Shown here: positions 29,123 to 39,049 of the stretch, piece after piece
Numbering within the stretch: the first letter of the stretch is position 1
Layout of the letters: every line of letters starts with the position of its first letter
Source of the DNA: Rebecca billardiae RCC1528
Lineage: Eukaryota; Haptophyta
Assembly (NCBI GenBank): GCA_965240325.2
Contig: OZ251242.1
Span: forward strand, 434,001 to 498,000
Reading direction: 5' to 3'
Length of the DNA: 64,000 bases
The notes under the pieces: model-generated
Seen by the model: only the letters and a program-made list of their open reading frames with translations
Databases searched by the model: none
Told to the model about the DNA's origin: nothing
Made by a program: the position numbers and the translations under genes

Positions 29123-30680
29123 CTAGCGACTCTGCGCGTGCGATGACGTGACTGCAGACTGTCGCCCAGGATCATCGCGAGGCCGCCTGTCGTCCGCGAG
29201 CGCGTCGACGAGCGCCGCGCACACCGCCGACGTGAGGAACGGGCTGAAGCCGTAGTGCGTGCAGTCGCACGGCTTGTCGTCCGCGCCCGCCTCGTGCAGC
29301 TCGCGCTCCGCCGGCTGCAGGAGCGCCAGCAGCGCGGTTTGATTCTTCTGAATATTATATTCATGATTGCCGCATCGTCCGCCGCTAGGTCGGTGCACGC
29401 CGGCGCGCTTCCCGCGGCGAGGCAGGCCCTCAGCCTCGCGCGGCGGCGCAGCTCAGCGGGGTACACGTGGCGCTCGCGGAACGCCTCGAACTCGCGCGCC
29501 TCGAGCCCCGCCTTGCACGTCCACGGCACCTTGAACCGATTGGCGCAGCCGCGGTGCACCGATGCGAAGCCGCCGTCGGCCGTGGGCGTGTGGGTGTCGG
29601 CAAAGACGACGCGCGACGTGAGGGTGCGCACGGCGCCGCGCAGCCAGCGCGACATCTGCGCGCCGCTCACGCGGTGCCGCAGCTGGGGCGCGAGCTCGGG
29701 GCAGCGGCAGCGGCGCGGCGCGAGCGCGCTGCCATCGCGCAGCAGCGCGGCGTCCGCCACATAGTCGCCAAAACGGGAAAGTGCTGCGCGAGCGGCGAGC
29801 GCACGACCGCTCGCCCTCCCGTGCGCCGCGCCCACGCGTCGAGCACCGGCGGCAGCCTCGTCAGGTCCGCCTTGTACGCCGGCGGCACGAGGTCCGCCCG
29901 CGCCGCGGCCTCGCGCAGCAGCGCGACCAGCGCCTCAGCGGGCGCGCCGCGCCGCGCCTGCCGGACCACCTCAGCCGCGCTGGGCTCACCTTTCCAGACC
30001 GCCACCGTGTAGTGCACGCCCGCGGGCTCGACGACGAGGACGGAGCAGTTGTGCGCGCGGCTGGCGAGGAGCTCCGTGTACCGCTGCAGCACCGTCCCGC
30101 CCCCGGCGCCCGCCCTGCTGCTCAGCTGGCTCTTCAGGATGATGCGCTCCAGCCGCGGCAGCGGTACCGGCCGCTGCTCGGCCGACGCCGCGCCGTTGGC
30201 CGCGTGGAACCGCGCGCGGACAACGAGGAGCATTTCGTGGAGGTTCTGGGTGACGCTGTCGCCTACGAAGCACAGTCCGGGCGCGCTCTTTGGCACGCGG
30301 ATCGGCTTGGCGCCGAGGAGACGCCGCCGCCGAAGCCGCCGCCGCCGCCGCGCGACGGCCGCCTTCTCAACCTCTCGGAACAGATCCGCGCACGGCCGCC
30401 CGTCGGCCGCGCCGCCCGGCCTGCGCGCGAGGAAGGGCGGCGCGCGATCGAAGGGGTAGCCGGTCTCGTCGAGCGGCGGCGGCTCGCGCACGTGCCCAAG
30501 GTGGGACGCGTCGATGTAGGACTGCCAGCCGTCGGCGGCGGCGGGCGCGCCGCCGCCGCGCGCCGCCAGCAGGCAGCCGAGCGCGCTCAGATTCAGGCCG
30601 GGCTGGACGAGCTGCGCGGCGAGCGCGTCCGAGGGCACGCATCGGCCGAGCGTGAAGGGCGTCTCGAGCGGCGGGCGCAC
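29123..30680 (-). pseudogene. SGNH / PC-esterase-like protein gene with disrupted frame
   Basis: The first segment (30680 to about 29785) contains TLGRCVPSD, the nucleophile motif FVGDSVTQNLHEMLL, VVEPAGVHYTVAVW and SPLAQHFP. The reading then has to change frame in a T-run near 29780 to continue with GDYVADAALLRDG, GAQMSRWLRGAV, and RFKVPWTC. A second change near 29370 reaches KPCDCTHYGFSPFL, the Asp..His end motif, and stops at 29123. The second change could be a short intron ending in the AT-rich stretch before ATTCAG; the first has no plausible intron. GDS plus D-x-x-H is the catalytic set of acyl-esterases acting on glycans (PC-esterase/TBL type), so a secretory-pathway O-acyl esterase or transferase is inferred. 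No ATG was found for the N-terminus, and an upstream exon is possible. Confidence 0.55.
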
Positions 30681-30788
30681 GTGGCCCGCGCAGCACCCGT
30701 GGAGCAGCCAAGCCCACGAGGCGTGCGTGCGCGTCGGACGGCCGCCATCGCGGCGTCGGCCGCCGTTGGGTTCGCGCTCGCTGACTAA

Positions 30789-31044
30789 TTCTATCTCGCC
30801 TGCCTGAGCTGTGTGCGTCTCTTATCTCGCCTGCCTGAGCTGTGTGCGTCTCTTATTCTTAGTAAACTGTATTCTTAGTAAACTGTATGATTTAAAAAAG
30901 CAGGGCGGGCGCGGCCTAATCTAGCAGCTCAAAAAGTCCTCGCGCGGGTCTGGCGCAACAAAAAATTGGCCCGCGACTCGCTGGGCACGACCGGCGCACT
31001 CGGTGCATCCCGATGTCGGCGGCGCCCGCCACCCGCTGCGTGCG
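30789..31044. repeat. Short tandem repeats in intergenic DNA
   Basis: A unit of about 33 bases containing CTCGCCTGCCTGAGCTGTGT occurs twice at about 30791-30856, directly followed by two copies of ATTCTTAGTAAACTGT (about 30856-30888). No gene here. Confidence 0.8.
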
Positions 31045-31839
31045 CTACCTCGTCAGGTTGCCGCGCTTCATCGCCACCGCCTGCGACTGCACGCCGCCGT
31101 ACCGCTTGCTCGAGCGCACCCAGCGCGTGTGCGCGTGCTGCCCAACGTCTTCGCTCGGCCGGCCAAACCTGCGGCGCCGGGGGGCAAGGGCGGACGCGCG
31201 CGTCACGCGCACGCGGCCACGCGCGCGCGCGCCGCCGGGCCCGCGGCACGCCCGCGCCGCGGCGGCGCACCGGTCGAACCAGTCGTCGAGCGTGCCGAGC
31301 CGCTCGCCCTCAACGTACGCGTGGTTGGGCATCGGCCCAAAGCTCGTCCACATGACCTGGTGCGTCTGCGTGCGCGGCGCCGAGGGCGGCGCGGTGAGGG
31401 CGGCGAGCTCGCTGCCCTCCGCGCCGACGGGCGCCGCCGGTGGCGGCGGCGGAGACGGCAGCTTGAGCGTGCCCGACAGCTCGAGCGGCACGCCCGGCGC
31501 GAGCGTCGGCTTTGGCAGCGGCGGCGCAAACCCGCCCTCGTAGCGCGCGCCGCGGCCTTTGGACGAGATGCGCGGCTTGAGGTTCTCGACGTACGTGTCG
31601 TACAGCTTGGGCCCGAGCAGCGACTCGATCTCGCCCGCGACGTGCGTCGACATCTCCTCGCGGCACTCGGGCTTGAGCGCGTTTGTCCGCGTGTACCAGC
31701 TGCCCGGGAAGTTGGCCTCGCTCTTGACCGTCCACTGCTTGATGGTCTGCCCGTGCACGGGGGGCGGGAACGAGGTGACCTTGCCCTTCCTCGGCGGGTG
31801 CGTGCGCATGAGCTCGTCGACCACTGGGCCGCGATACAT
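31045..31839 (-). CDS. Unknown conserved-looking protein, two exons
   Basis: Exons 31839-31271 and 31168-31045 join with a GTGCGC donor and CAG acceptor in phase 2, giving 230 residues. The start MYRGPVVDELMRTHPPRKGK is followed by TIKQWTVKSEANFPGSWYTRT, EIESLLGPKLYDTYVENLKPR, and a Pro-rich linker. Across the junction it reads GTLDDWFDRFGRPSEDV, then RWVRSSKRYGGVQSQA and a basic end. No membrane helix or signal. The mix of short Pro-rich and aromatic motifs resembles microtubule-associated or ciliary filament proteins, but that is a guess. The long upstream in-frame extension (to 32139) lacks conserved-looking sequence and overlaps the next gene's leader, so the ATG at 31839 is preferred. 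Confidence 0.6.
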   Translation of the reverse strand: MYRGPVVDELMRTHPPRKGKVTSFPPPVHGQTIKQWTVKSEANFPGSWYTRTNALKPECREEMSTHVAGEIESLLGPKLYDTYVENLKPRISSKGRGARYEGGFAPPLPKPTLAPGVPLELSGTLKLPSPPPPPAAPVGAEGSELAALTAPPSAPRTQTHQVMWTSFGPMPNHAYVEGERLGTLDDWFDRCAAAARACRGPGGARARGRVRVTRASALAPRRRRFGRPSEDVGQHAHTRWVRSSKRYGGVQSQAVAMKRGNLTR

Positions 31840-32137
31840 GCCTGCTGAGGCGCGCGGTGCGTGTGGGCCACGATGGCGGCGCGACCCCACGCGCAAGCTC
31901 ACGCCCGCCGCCCGGTGGGAGTAACGTCGTGGAGATGCCTCAGCGGATGACCGGCAAACCGCCATCTTTCTTCCTACTTGTACAAGCGAGCGGACTAGGC
32001 GATGAATAGCGGACGCACGGATGGAACATGAAACATCCGCTCGCGAAGTCACAGACGGTGTGCCAGCCGCGCACGCGCACGTGCCAGACAGGCTCCGGCC
32101 GACGGGTGTCAGCGGACGAGATCGGACCGGCGAACGC

Positions 32138-33515
32138 ATGCAGTGCCGCTACGCTCTGCTCGCGTGCGCGCTCGTCGCGCTCGGGGCGCCGGGCGCGTCC
32201 GCCCGCGCGCCGCTCGTCGCGGCTCGGCATGCGTCCCTCTCGCAGCCCGCCCTCCGGCCGCCCGCACACCGCCGCCAGCAGCAGCTCGCGCCGCGCGCGA
32301 GCTCGCACATGGTGCTGCGCGGCGGCTCGGCGCTGCTGCAGCTGGCCTCTGTGCAGAAGGTGCTCGAGCTGGGCTCGATCGCCGTGTTCGGCGCGTACCT
32401 GCGCTCGCGGCTCGACGCGTCCGCGCTCACCACGCTCCTCCTCAAGGCGCTCGTCCCCGCCGTCATCCTCTCCTCGCTCGCGTCTCTCTCCGTCTCGCCC
32501 GAGCTGATGGGCTATGTGGGCGGCGGCGCGCTGCTGCTGCTGCTGCAGTTCTTCGCGGGGCACGCGTCGGCGCTGGCGATCCTCGGCGGCAAGCCGGAGC
32601 GCGCGACGCTGCGCCGCTCCGCCGCGCTCCAGGTCGGCACGATGGCGCCCGTCCTCTCCGTCTTTGCCTTCATCCGCGAGGTGAGCGCGCGGCCTCGCGC
32701 GCGACGCAGCGCGCGTGTGTCGCAGCGCTCGCCGCCGTGCCAACCGCGCCCCTCGCGCGCGCGCGCGCTCCCCCCGCGGCGTGCAGTTCGTCGGCGCGGA
32801 GAGCACGGGCTACGCCGCGCTCGTCGACCTGCCCTCGAAGGCGTACATGCTGCTGCTGATGCCGCTGTGGCTCAAGTTCCGTGGCGACGCGGCGGGGAAG
32901 GGCGCGCCCGCGGGCGACGCGGGCGCGCCGAAGGGGCTGAAGGCGCGCGTGGAGGGCGTGCTCAAGGAGCTGAGCGACCCGTTCAACGCGGCGATCCTGC
33001 TCGGCCTCCTCCTCGCCGCCACCGGCACGCCCGTCGCCGCGCTCGGGCCGGTCGGCGCCGCAGTGAAGGCGCTGTCGAGCGCGCAGACGCCAGTCCTGTT
33101 CCTGCTGATCGGGATGAAGTTCAAGGTGTCCGGCGGCACGCCGGCGTTCTGCCTCTCGCTGCTGCTCGCGCGGCACGGGATCGTCGCGCTGGGCACGGCG
33201 GCCTTCCTCAAGCTCGCCGCGATCACCGACCCGGGCACGCGCCTCGCCGCCGTGCTCTCCTCGCAGGCCGCCACCTCGATCGTGGGCTACGGCCAGATCG
33301 ACCGTGTCGCCAAGGCGAACCCGAAGCTCGGGTACGACACGGGCATCGCGTTCGACGTGGTGGGCATCTCGTACCCGCTCACGATCATGCTGAACACCGC
33401 CGCGTGCATCGCCGGCGCCGCGTACGTCGACCGGCTGCCCGTGCTCGGCGCCGCGCTGCTCGCCCTCGCCGCCGCCGTGTACGCGGCGTGCAAGGACAAG
33501 ATCGACGCGCTGTAG
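32138..33515 (+). CDS. AEC-type (auxin efflux carrier-like) permease with signal/transit peptide
   Basis: Exons 32138-32680 and 32787-33515 (donor GTGAGC, acceptor CAG, phase 0) give 423 residues. The N-terminus CRYALLACALVALGAPGASA is a signal peptide, and the following Arg/Ala/Gln-rich 40 residues look like a plastid transit peptide. About ten hydrophobic helices follow in two blocks, separated by a basic loop (KFRGDAAGKG..KGLKARVEGVLKELSDPFNAA). PVLFLLIGMKF, SQAATSIVGYGQID and DVVGISYPLTIMLNTAACIA fit the second-half motifs of AEC/bile-acid-type carriers. The substrate cannot be inferred. A related ten-helix family such as BASS is the alternative. Overall, a plastid-envelope organic anion carrier is the working inference. 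Confidence 0.65.
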
Positions 33516-34838
33516 TGAGCCGGAGCGCGGGCCCCAGGGAGCTCACAGCCGCGCATCAGCCCGTCAGTCAGCGGGCGGCAGTGCGAGCGTCACCACGGAC
33601 ACGGGCTTGCGGGCGCCCGTGGGTGTATCGGATCGCCCGGTCGTTGCGGCCACGCGATCGGACTACTACACTGGACAGCGCAGACGACTACTCAACGATG
33701 ACGACGTGATTGATCCAGCCTCCAGGCTGCGCGCCGTTTCCGCGGGCCTCATCATCCGGGCGTCCGCCGGCGGTTCACTGGTTGACCTAAGTACGGCGCG
33801 TCACAGTAGCCTCAGCCGGCGTGACGATGGCGTGATAGATGACTCGCGTCGATGATGATGATCACGGCCGAGTGTCAGCAACGCCGTCGCGGTAATATAG
33901 TATTATTGATATGATATATTATTTAATTATGTCGCGTGATCTGATCGGCGCTGCGCTAGTGCCTAGAGAGTAGAGTAGTGTGACACACTGACACTCGAGT
34001 GACAGGATCACAGGTGCTCCGGGGACGCGGACCGCGCCACGCGTGCACGCCCGACGGGCCGACGTCACGTCTCACCGCCTCACGAGTCACACGCCGGGCC
34101 GCGGTCACTACGCCGCCGGGTCAGTCAGGGTTGAGGGTACGTGCCGCCACGCGCGAGTAGTGAACTTGACGTCGTGGTCAGTCGTGCCCGTCCGGCTGCG
34201 TCATATCGATTATATCCATTACCCGGAATACTGCTTACTAAGTCAACTCGCCACTCCGACTCGGACGGTGCCGCGCCCGGCCGGAGACGCGCGAATCCGT
34301 GAAATTACTAATAATACTAATTACTATCCCGATGCATGTGACAACGCCCGAACGGGCGCCGCCAGCCCCGAGCGGTCAGTGAGCACTGGTGGCGGTGCCC
34401 GAGGCCGAGAGGCGAGGTCGCAGAGAAGCGAGAGGGCGCCCGAGACTGGCAGCGGCCGGGCCTCGCGACGGTCGCGCGGACCCTGCAGACAGCAGAGCCG
34501 CCGGGCCCGACGGACCGCCGGCCCGCGGGCGGAGGCCCGGCCTCCCCCGTCCCCCGGGCCGGCCGGACGGGGCCGTGTCGTACTCGGCGCGGGCGACGCC
34601 TGACCGGCGCGTGGCGGAGCGCTGGCCAGTTCACCGTAAGAGTGCGCGCGGCCTGCAGGCACGGCCCGCCGCGCCTTCGGCCGCGCTGACCGCGCGCGGC
34701 CGGGTGGCGGCGCACCACACTCGGTCTCACAGCCACAGGGTCGGTCGCATTCTGCCTCCGGCCGGAGTCCGGCGACGACATTAGACGTGACTCATCACTC
34801 AACTCTCAAGGCTAGTTCGCCTCCGCAGAGTGCGTGCG
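33516..34838. other. Intergenic region
   Basis: 1.3 kb without gene signal. It includes an AT-rich patch (33893-33935) and moderately GC-rich unique sequence. It is the shared 3' flank of the permease gene and the convergent F-box gene. Confidence 0.5.
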
Positions 34839-35929
34839 TCATGGGTGCGCCGCGGCGGCGGCGGCGGCGGGCTCGGGCGTCTGGCCCTCCGGGGGTGGCG
34901 CGTCGCCGTCGGCGCCCGCGCTGCCCTCCGCCTCGCCGTCGTACACCAGCCCGCCCTCCGTCTGCCCCCTCCAAGCGCGGCGACGCGCCTCGCGGTTGGC
35001 AAAGTACCACTCGACGTGGTCGGCGCCAGCGGGCGGCACCGCGGTGCGCGTCGCCTCGAAGGTGCCCGAGTTGTGCGGCGAGACGATGACGACGCCGTCG
35101 TGCGTCTGCATCCAGATCCCCTCCATCCGCTCCCCGTCCGCCGAGACCACCGCCGAGCACAGGTTCACCCACCGCCCCGAGTGTGACTCGTCCGAGCACA
35201 CCTCGTTGAACACGACCATGTTGCGCGTGCACTTGGCGAGGATGCGCATGCGCCACGGGCCCGCGACGTCGCCGATGACCCAGTCGCAGCGCGCGGCGTC
35301 GCGCGGCGCGAGCGCCTCGTTGAAGCCCTGCATCGCGTAGTGCGCGTGCAGCGGCAGGCCGATGTCCGCCTCCGCCGCGTCATCGTCCTCGTCCTCGGGC
35401 CAGATGCGCGAGCTCGGGAAGTCGCACAGCTGCGGCGGCGCGCGGCGCGCGCGCGGTGGCGGTCGGGCGTCCGGGGCGCGCGTGGGGCGCGGCGCGCGAG
35501 GGCGCGGGCGCGCCGCATCGCCGCGCCGCGCACCTGCATGTCGTACGAGTACCGCTCGCCCGACGCGTACCGGCCGAGCACCGACCAGAAGCCGGTGAGG
35601 CTGAGCCTTCGCAGCTTGCGCAGCCGCGCGCGCGCGGGGTGGAGCGCGGAGCCGTCGGCGGCGTGCTCGGGGTCGAAGAGCTCGGCGTGCACCATCGCGG
35701 ACCAGATCGCGTCGGTGGACTCCACCAGCTGCAGGCACCGCCGGCACGTCTGCGAGAAGGCGAGCGCGGCGAGCGCGCCGCGGCGCGAGTGGTGGTCGTC
35801 GGCCGCCTGCGTGAGCTGCAGCAGGATGTGCACGACGAGGTGGTCGGGCAGGTCGAGGAGCAGGCTGAGCGCACGCGCGCGCGGCGCCGACGCCGCGCCG
35901 CGCGGCTGCGCGGCATGCCGGCTGGCCAT
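34839..35929 (-). CDS. F-box protein, two exons
   Basis: Exons 35929-35534 and 35429-34839 (donor GTGCGC after CAG, acceptor CAG, phase 0) give 328 residues. The F-box lies near residues 20-75: LLLDLPDHLVVHILLQL, then LAFSQTCRRCLQLVES and IWSAMVHAELFD. F-box proteins hand substrates to SCF ubiquitin ligases through Skp1. The C-terminal part (GDVAGPWRMRILAKCTRNMVV, SGRWVNLCSAVVSADGERMEGIWMQTHDG, VEWYFANREARRRAWRG) is a beta-rich region that may recognise the substrate; no WD or LRR repeats are seen. The tail is Pro/Ala-rich. The ATG at 35929 is the first in the frame after a stretch with no ATG. Confidence 0.75.
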
Positions 35930-36083
35930 GGCGCGCGCCCGAGTTGAGGCAGCCCGGATCTTGCGGCGCCGCGCTCGGCGGAGTTGGGGCAATGGGCAAT
36001 GGCCACTGAACGAGTAATGGGGCTCGTTAGAAATCCCGGGCTCCCTGCCTCCCTCCAAGGGGCTTTACAAAAAACGGCCCGCC

Positions 36084-36508
36084 ATAAGCCCATTTCACGT
36101 AACCAACCTCCAATAGCTGGCGGGAGTCTGAACTACAAACAATTCTGTCCGAGCCGAGAGGAGTTTGGGGAGAGGGCCGGGGCGGTGAGCCGCGTTGCCA
36201 GCCGCTCGGTGGCGCCGCCGCCGAGGTCGTCTCCGCGTCACACATCGACGTGCGTCGGTGTGATGTGTCTCATCGGGCGTGTGTGAGTACTTGCAGGGGC
36301 CCTGCATTCCTTTAAGGCTCGGCATCGCACTCCTCCGAGTGTGCACGCTCGTCAACGCCGTGCCGTGCGACTGCTGCGCGTGTGGGCTTACACGCCGGCA
36401 ATGTAGGCGAGACGAGCGGGGCTGAGCGCCAAGAGATGGGCGCTTCCACGCGGGAGTAGTCTGGTGCGAGGCCCCCGATCCCTCGCGCATCGGCTCGAAG
36501 CGCGCCTG
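36084..36508 (+). repeat. Large inverted repeat B, left arm (425 bases)
   Basis: Nearly perfectly inverted at 36648-37072 with a 139-base spacer. The sequence is unrelated to inverted repeat A by eye, but size and layout are similar. The arms contain a CG-poor block with CACACGCCCGATGAGACACA-type sequence, different in composition from neighbouring genes. Confidence 0.95.
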
Positions 36509-36647
36509 AAGCACTGGGCACTCTCCTGCACAGTCTTGTCTCCCCCATCCCAAGCTGAGCTAAAACACCTCAGAACGACGTGTTTCTGCGATTTGGACGA
36601 TGGTGTGGCCATCGCGTGGGCAGCGGACAGACTCGCTACTTCAGCTC

Positions 36648-37072
36648 CAGGCGCGGTTCGAGCCGATGCGCGAGGGATCGGGGGCCTCGCACCAGACTAC
36701 TCCCGCGTGGAAGCGCCCATCTCTTGGCGCTCAGCCCCGCTCGTCTCGCCTACATTGCCGGCGTGTAAGCCCACACGCGCAGCAGTCGCACGGCACGGCG
36801 TTGACGAGCGTGCACACTCGGAGGAGTGCGATGCCGAGCCTTAAAGGAATGCAGGGCCCCTGCAAGTACTCACACACGCCCGATGAGACACATCACACCG
36901 ACGCACGTCGATGTGTGACGCGGAGACGACCTCGGCGGCGGCGCCACCGAGCGGCTGGCAACGCGGCTCACCGCCCCGGCCCTCCCCCCAAACTCCTCTC
37001 GGCTCGGACAGAATTGTTTGTAGTTCAGACTCCCGCCAGCTATTGGAGGTTGGTTACGTGAAATGGGCTTAT
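36648..37072 (-). repeat. Large inverted repeat B, right arm (425 bases)
   Basis: Reverse-complement partner of 36084-36508. Identity breaks abruptly at ATAAGCCC on the outside and at GCGCCTG on the inside. Confidence 0.95.
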
Positions 37073-37536
37073 ACCACCTCCAGACCTCTAGATCCTGTCC
37101 CGACTCCCAATACCTTTGAGGTCGGATGGGTCGGTTGCTACGTTTTCGCCAAATCCCAACCTCCCGAGCGACCGGGTAACATTACCCCTGCTTCATCTGC
37201 GCGCCGCTTCGCGGGCGCCGCGGCGGGCCAATAATTAGCGCCTGGGGAGTGGGGACTAATACTGGTATACTGGTACAGTGGTACTTATGATATGCTCTGC
37301 TGTATTTACCACCTTGCAGTATCATTCGTATCCAAATATGGGCCAACAACATGTCCCTACCCACACAGTATTAAACATCTGCGCGGGCTTCTCAGCTCTT
37401 TCGCTCGGCGCGACGACGGTTTCGGCCCTCTTCGACCGCACTAGAGTGAGTCGGCAAACACTCTCGGCGGCAGCACCGGCTCCTCCTGGCGCGGTTCCTT
37501 CGTCGCCTCCACCTCTACAACATCGCGTTGAGCCCG
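37073..37536. other. Intergenic region
   Basis: Moderate GC. Contains ACTGGTATACTGGTACAGTGGTAC-like short repeats near 37260-37283. No gene seen; probably the promoter of the SnoaL-like gene. Confidence 0.4.
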
Positions 37537-38643
37537 ATGTCGTCGTCAGGCCGCGTGCTCGCCGTCCTCGCCGTGCTGCCGCTCGCCGCAGCCTTCGGCT
37601 CGTTTGATCGCCAGGAGCCGGCGTGCCCTGCGACGGATGAGCTCGTCCCGTCGGCAAAGGCGCGGATGCGTGCCATCCTGCAGGCCGCCGAGCCGGGCGG
37701 CGACCCGGCAGGGCTCTCGTACATCAACGCGGAGGACTACACGCAGGTGCGCGCGTCTGCCGTGCGGTGCGCACGGCGACGGGTGCGGCCACTGGCTCGA
37801 CGAGCAGCGCGCGCGCGCGCGCCGACCTCGCCCTGCCCCTTGCCTACGCTCACGCCCTCCTGCGGCAACGACCCATCGCCCGAACCCCCGTACGATTGCG
37901 CTCCGGCCTCGCAGCACAACGTGCTCGTGCCCGACGGCTTCGCGGGCTTCGCGAGCTTCCTCGGCCAGCTGACGACGCCCGTGTCGGTGACGCCGGTCCG
38001 GCAGATCCGCGACCGCGACCTCGTGGCGACGCACAACGTGTGGGACTTTGGCGGCCCGGCGATCGGCTTTGACATCCTCCGCTTCGAGTGCGGGCTCGCC
38101 GTCGAGCACTGGGACAACCTGCAGGGATACACGGGCGAGATCCCGACCAACCCGTCGGGGAACTCGATGGTCGACGGCCCCGTCGCGCCCATCCCCGCGA
38201 CGCCCGAGCGCGTGGCGCGCAACAAGGCCATCGTGGTCGACATGGTGACGCGCGTGCTCATGAACGGCGACGCGAGCGCGATCGAGGAGCACGTGGGCGA
38301 GACGTACACGCAGCACAACCCGGACATCCCCGACGGCAAGGAGGGCCTGCTCGCGGCGATCGGCGCGCTCGCGGAGGCCGGCGTCGTGCTGCGCTACACC
38401 AAGCTGCACGCCATCCTCGGCGAGGGCAACTTTGTGCTCACCGTCTCCGAGGGCCTGTACGGCCCGGCGCCCGGCACGCGGCACGGCTTCTACGACCTCT
38501 TCCGGCTCGAAGGCGACAAGGTGGTCGAGCACTGGGACACGATCCAGCCGATCCCGCCCGCCGAGGAGCACGCCCACGACAACGGCCACTTCGGCACCTT
38601 CCCTGACTACACGAACCCCGAGCAGTTTGCGATGACGTCCTAG
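37537..38643 (+). CDS. Secreted double SnoaL-like (NTF2-fold) protein
   Basis: Exons 37537-37746 and 37915-38643 (donor GTGCGC, acceptor CAG, phase 0; the 168-base intron is open in frame) give 312 residues. The start gives a signal peptide (SSSGRVLAVLAVLPLAAAFG). Two SnoaL-like domains follow. Removing the intron rebuilds DYTQHNVLVPDGFAGFASFL in domain 1, which mirrors TYTQHNPDIPDGKEGLLAAI in domain 2. Both end in the family's late motif VEHWDN(L)Q / VEHWDTIQP. These NTF2-fold proteins include polyketide cyclases and aldol-type enzymes; the exact reaction here is unknown. In domain 1 the conserved dipeptide after QHN is VL instead of P, and some core positions differ between the domains, so one may be inactive. 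The upstream in-frame codon at 37528 is TTG and is not used. Confidence 0.8.
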   Translation: MSSSGRVLAVLAVLPLAAAFGSFDRQEPACPATDELVPSAKARMRAILQAAEPGGDPAGLSYINAEDYTQVRASAVRCARRRVRPLARRAARARAPTSPCPLPTLTPSCGNDPSPEPPYDCAPASQHNVLVPDGFAGFASFLGQLTTPVSVTPVRQIRDRDLVATHNVWDFGGPAIGFDILRFECGLAVEHWDNLQGYTGEIPTNPSGNSMVDGPVAPIPATPERVARNKAIVVDMVTRVLMNGDASAIEEHVGETYTQHNPDIPDGKEGLLAAIGALAEAGVVLRYTKLHAILGEGNFVLTVSEGLYGPAPGTRHGFYDLFRLEGDKVVEHWDTIQPIPPAEEHAHDNGHFGTFPDYTNPEQFAMTS

Positions 38644-39049
38644 TCGTAGCCGCACGTACGAGTGGATCGTACGACCCGCCTCGCTCATCTCTCCGCCAGT
38701 TACTCACCCGGTCGGCACTCGCGGACGGCGCTGACTGTGGCCACCATGGACTGCAGCTGGCCGCGGACGCGGCCATCGACGGGCAGGCTCAACGGGCTGC
38801 CAGCTGATGACGAGGCGTGTCGAACGTGGAGGTGCAGGCCTGACTGAGGGCTTCTGCGGCTTGGTCTTCTCACGCGGCACGAGGCCGTGCCGCGTGCGTG
38901 CGCCCGGGCTGCAGAGCCTGTAGATATCTTCTGCTGATAAGAAGCTTGAATACTCTTGATGCGGACTTTACCTACTGGGTGGGTAAAAGCTTGAATACAA
39001 TTCGGGACGCCGCGACCGGCCACGCGGCACCCGGTCCTGCCTCGTAGCC
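38644..39049. other. Intergenic region
   Basis: About 400 bases between two co-oriented genes. AAGCTTGAATAC occurs twice (38941-38952 and 38988-38999). No gene. Confidence 0.5.
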
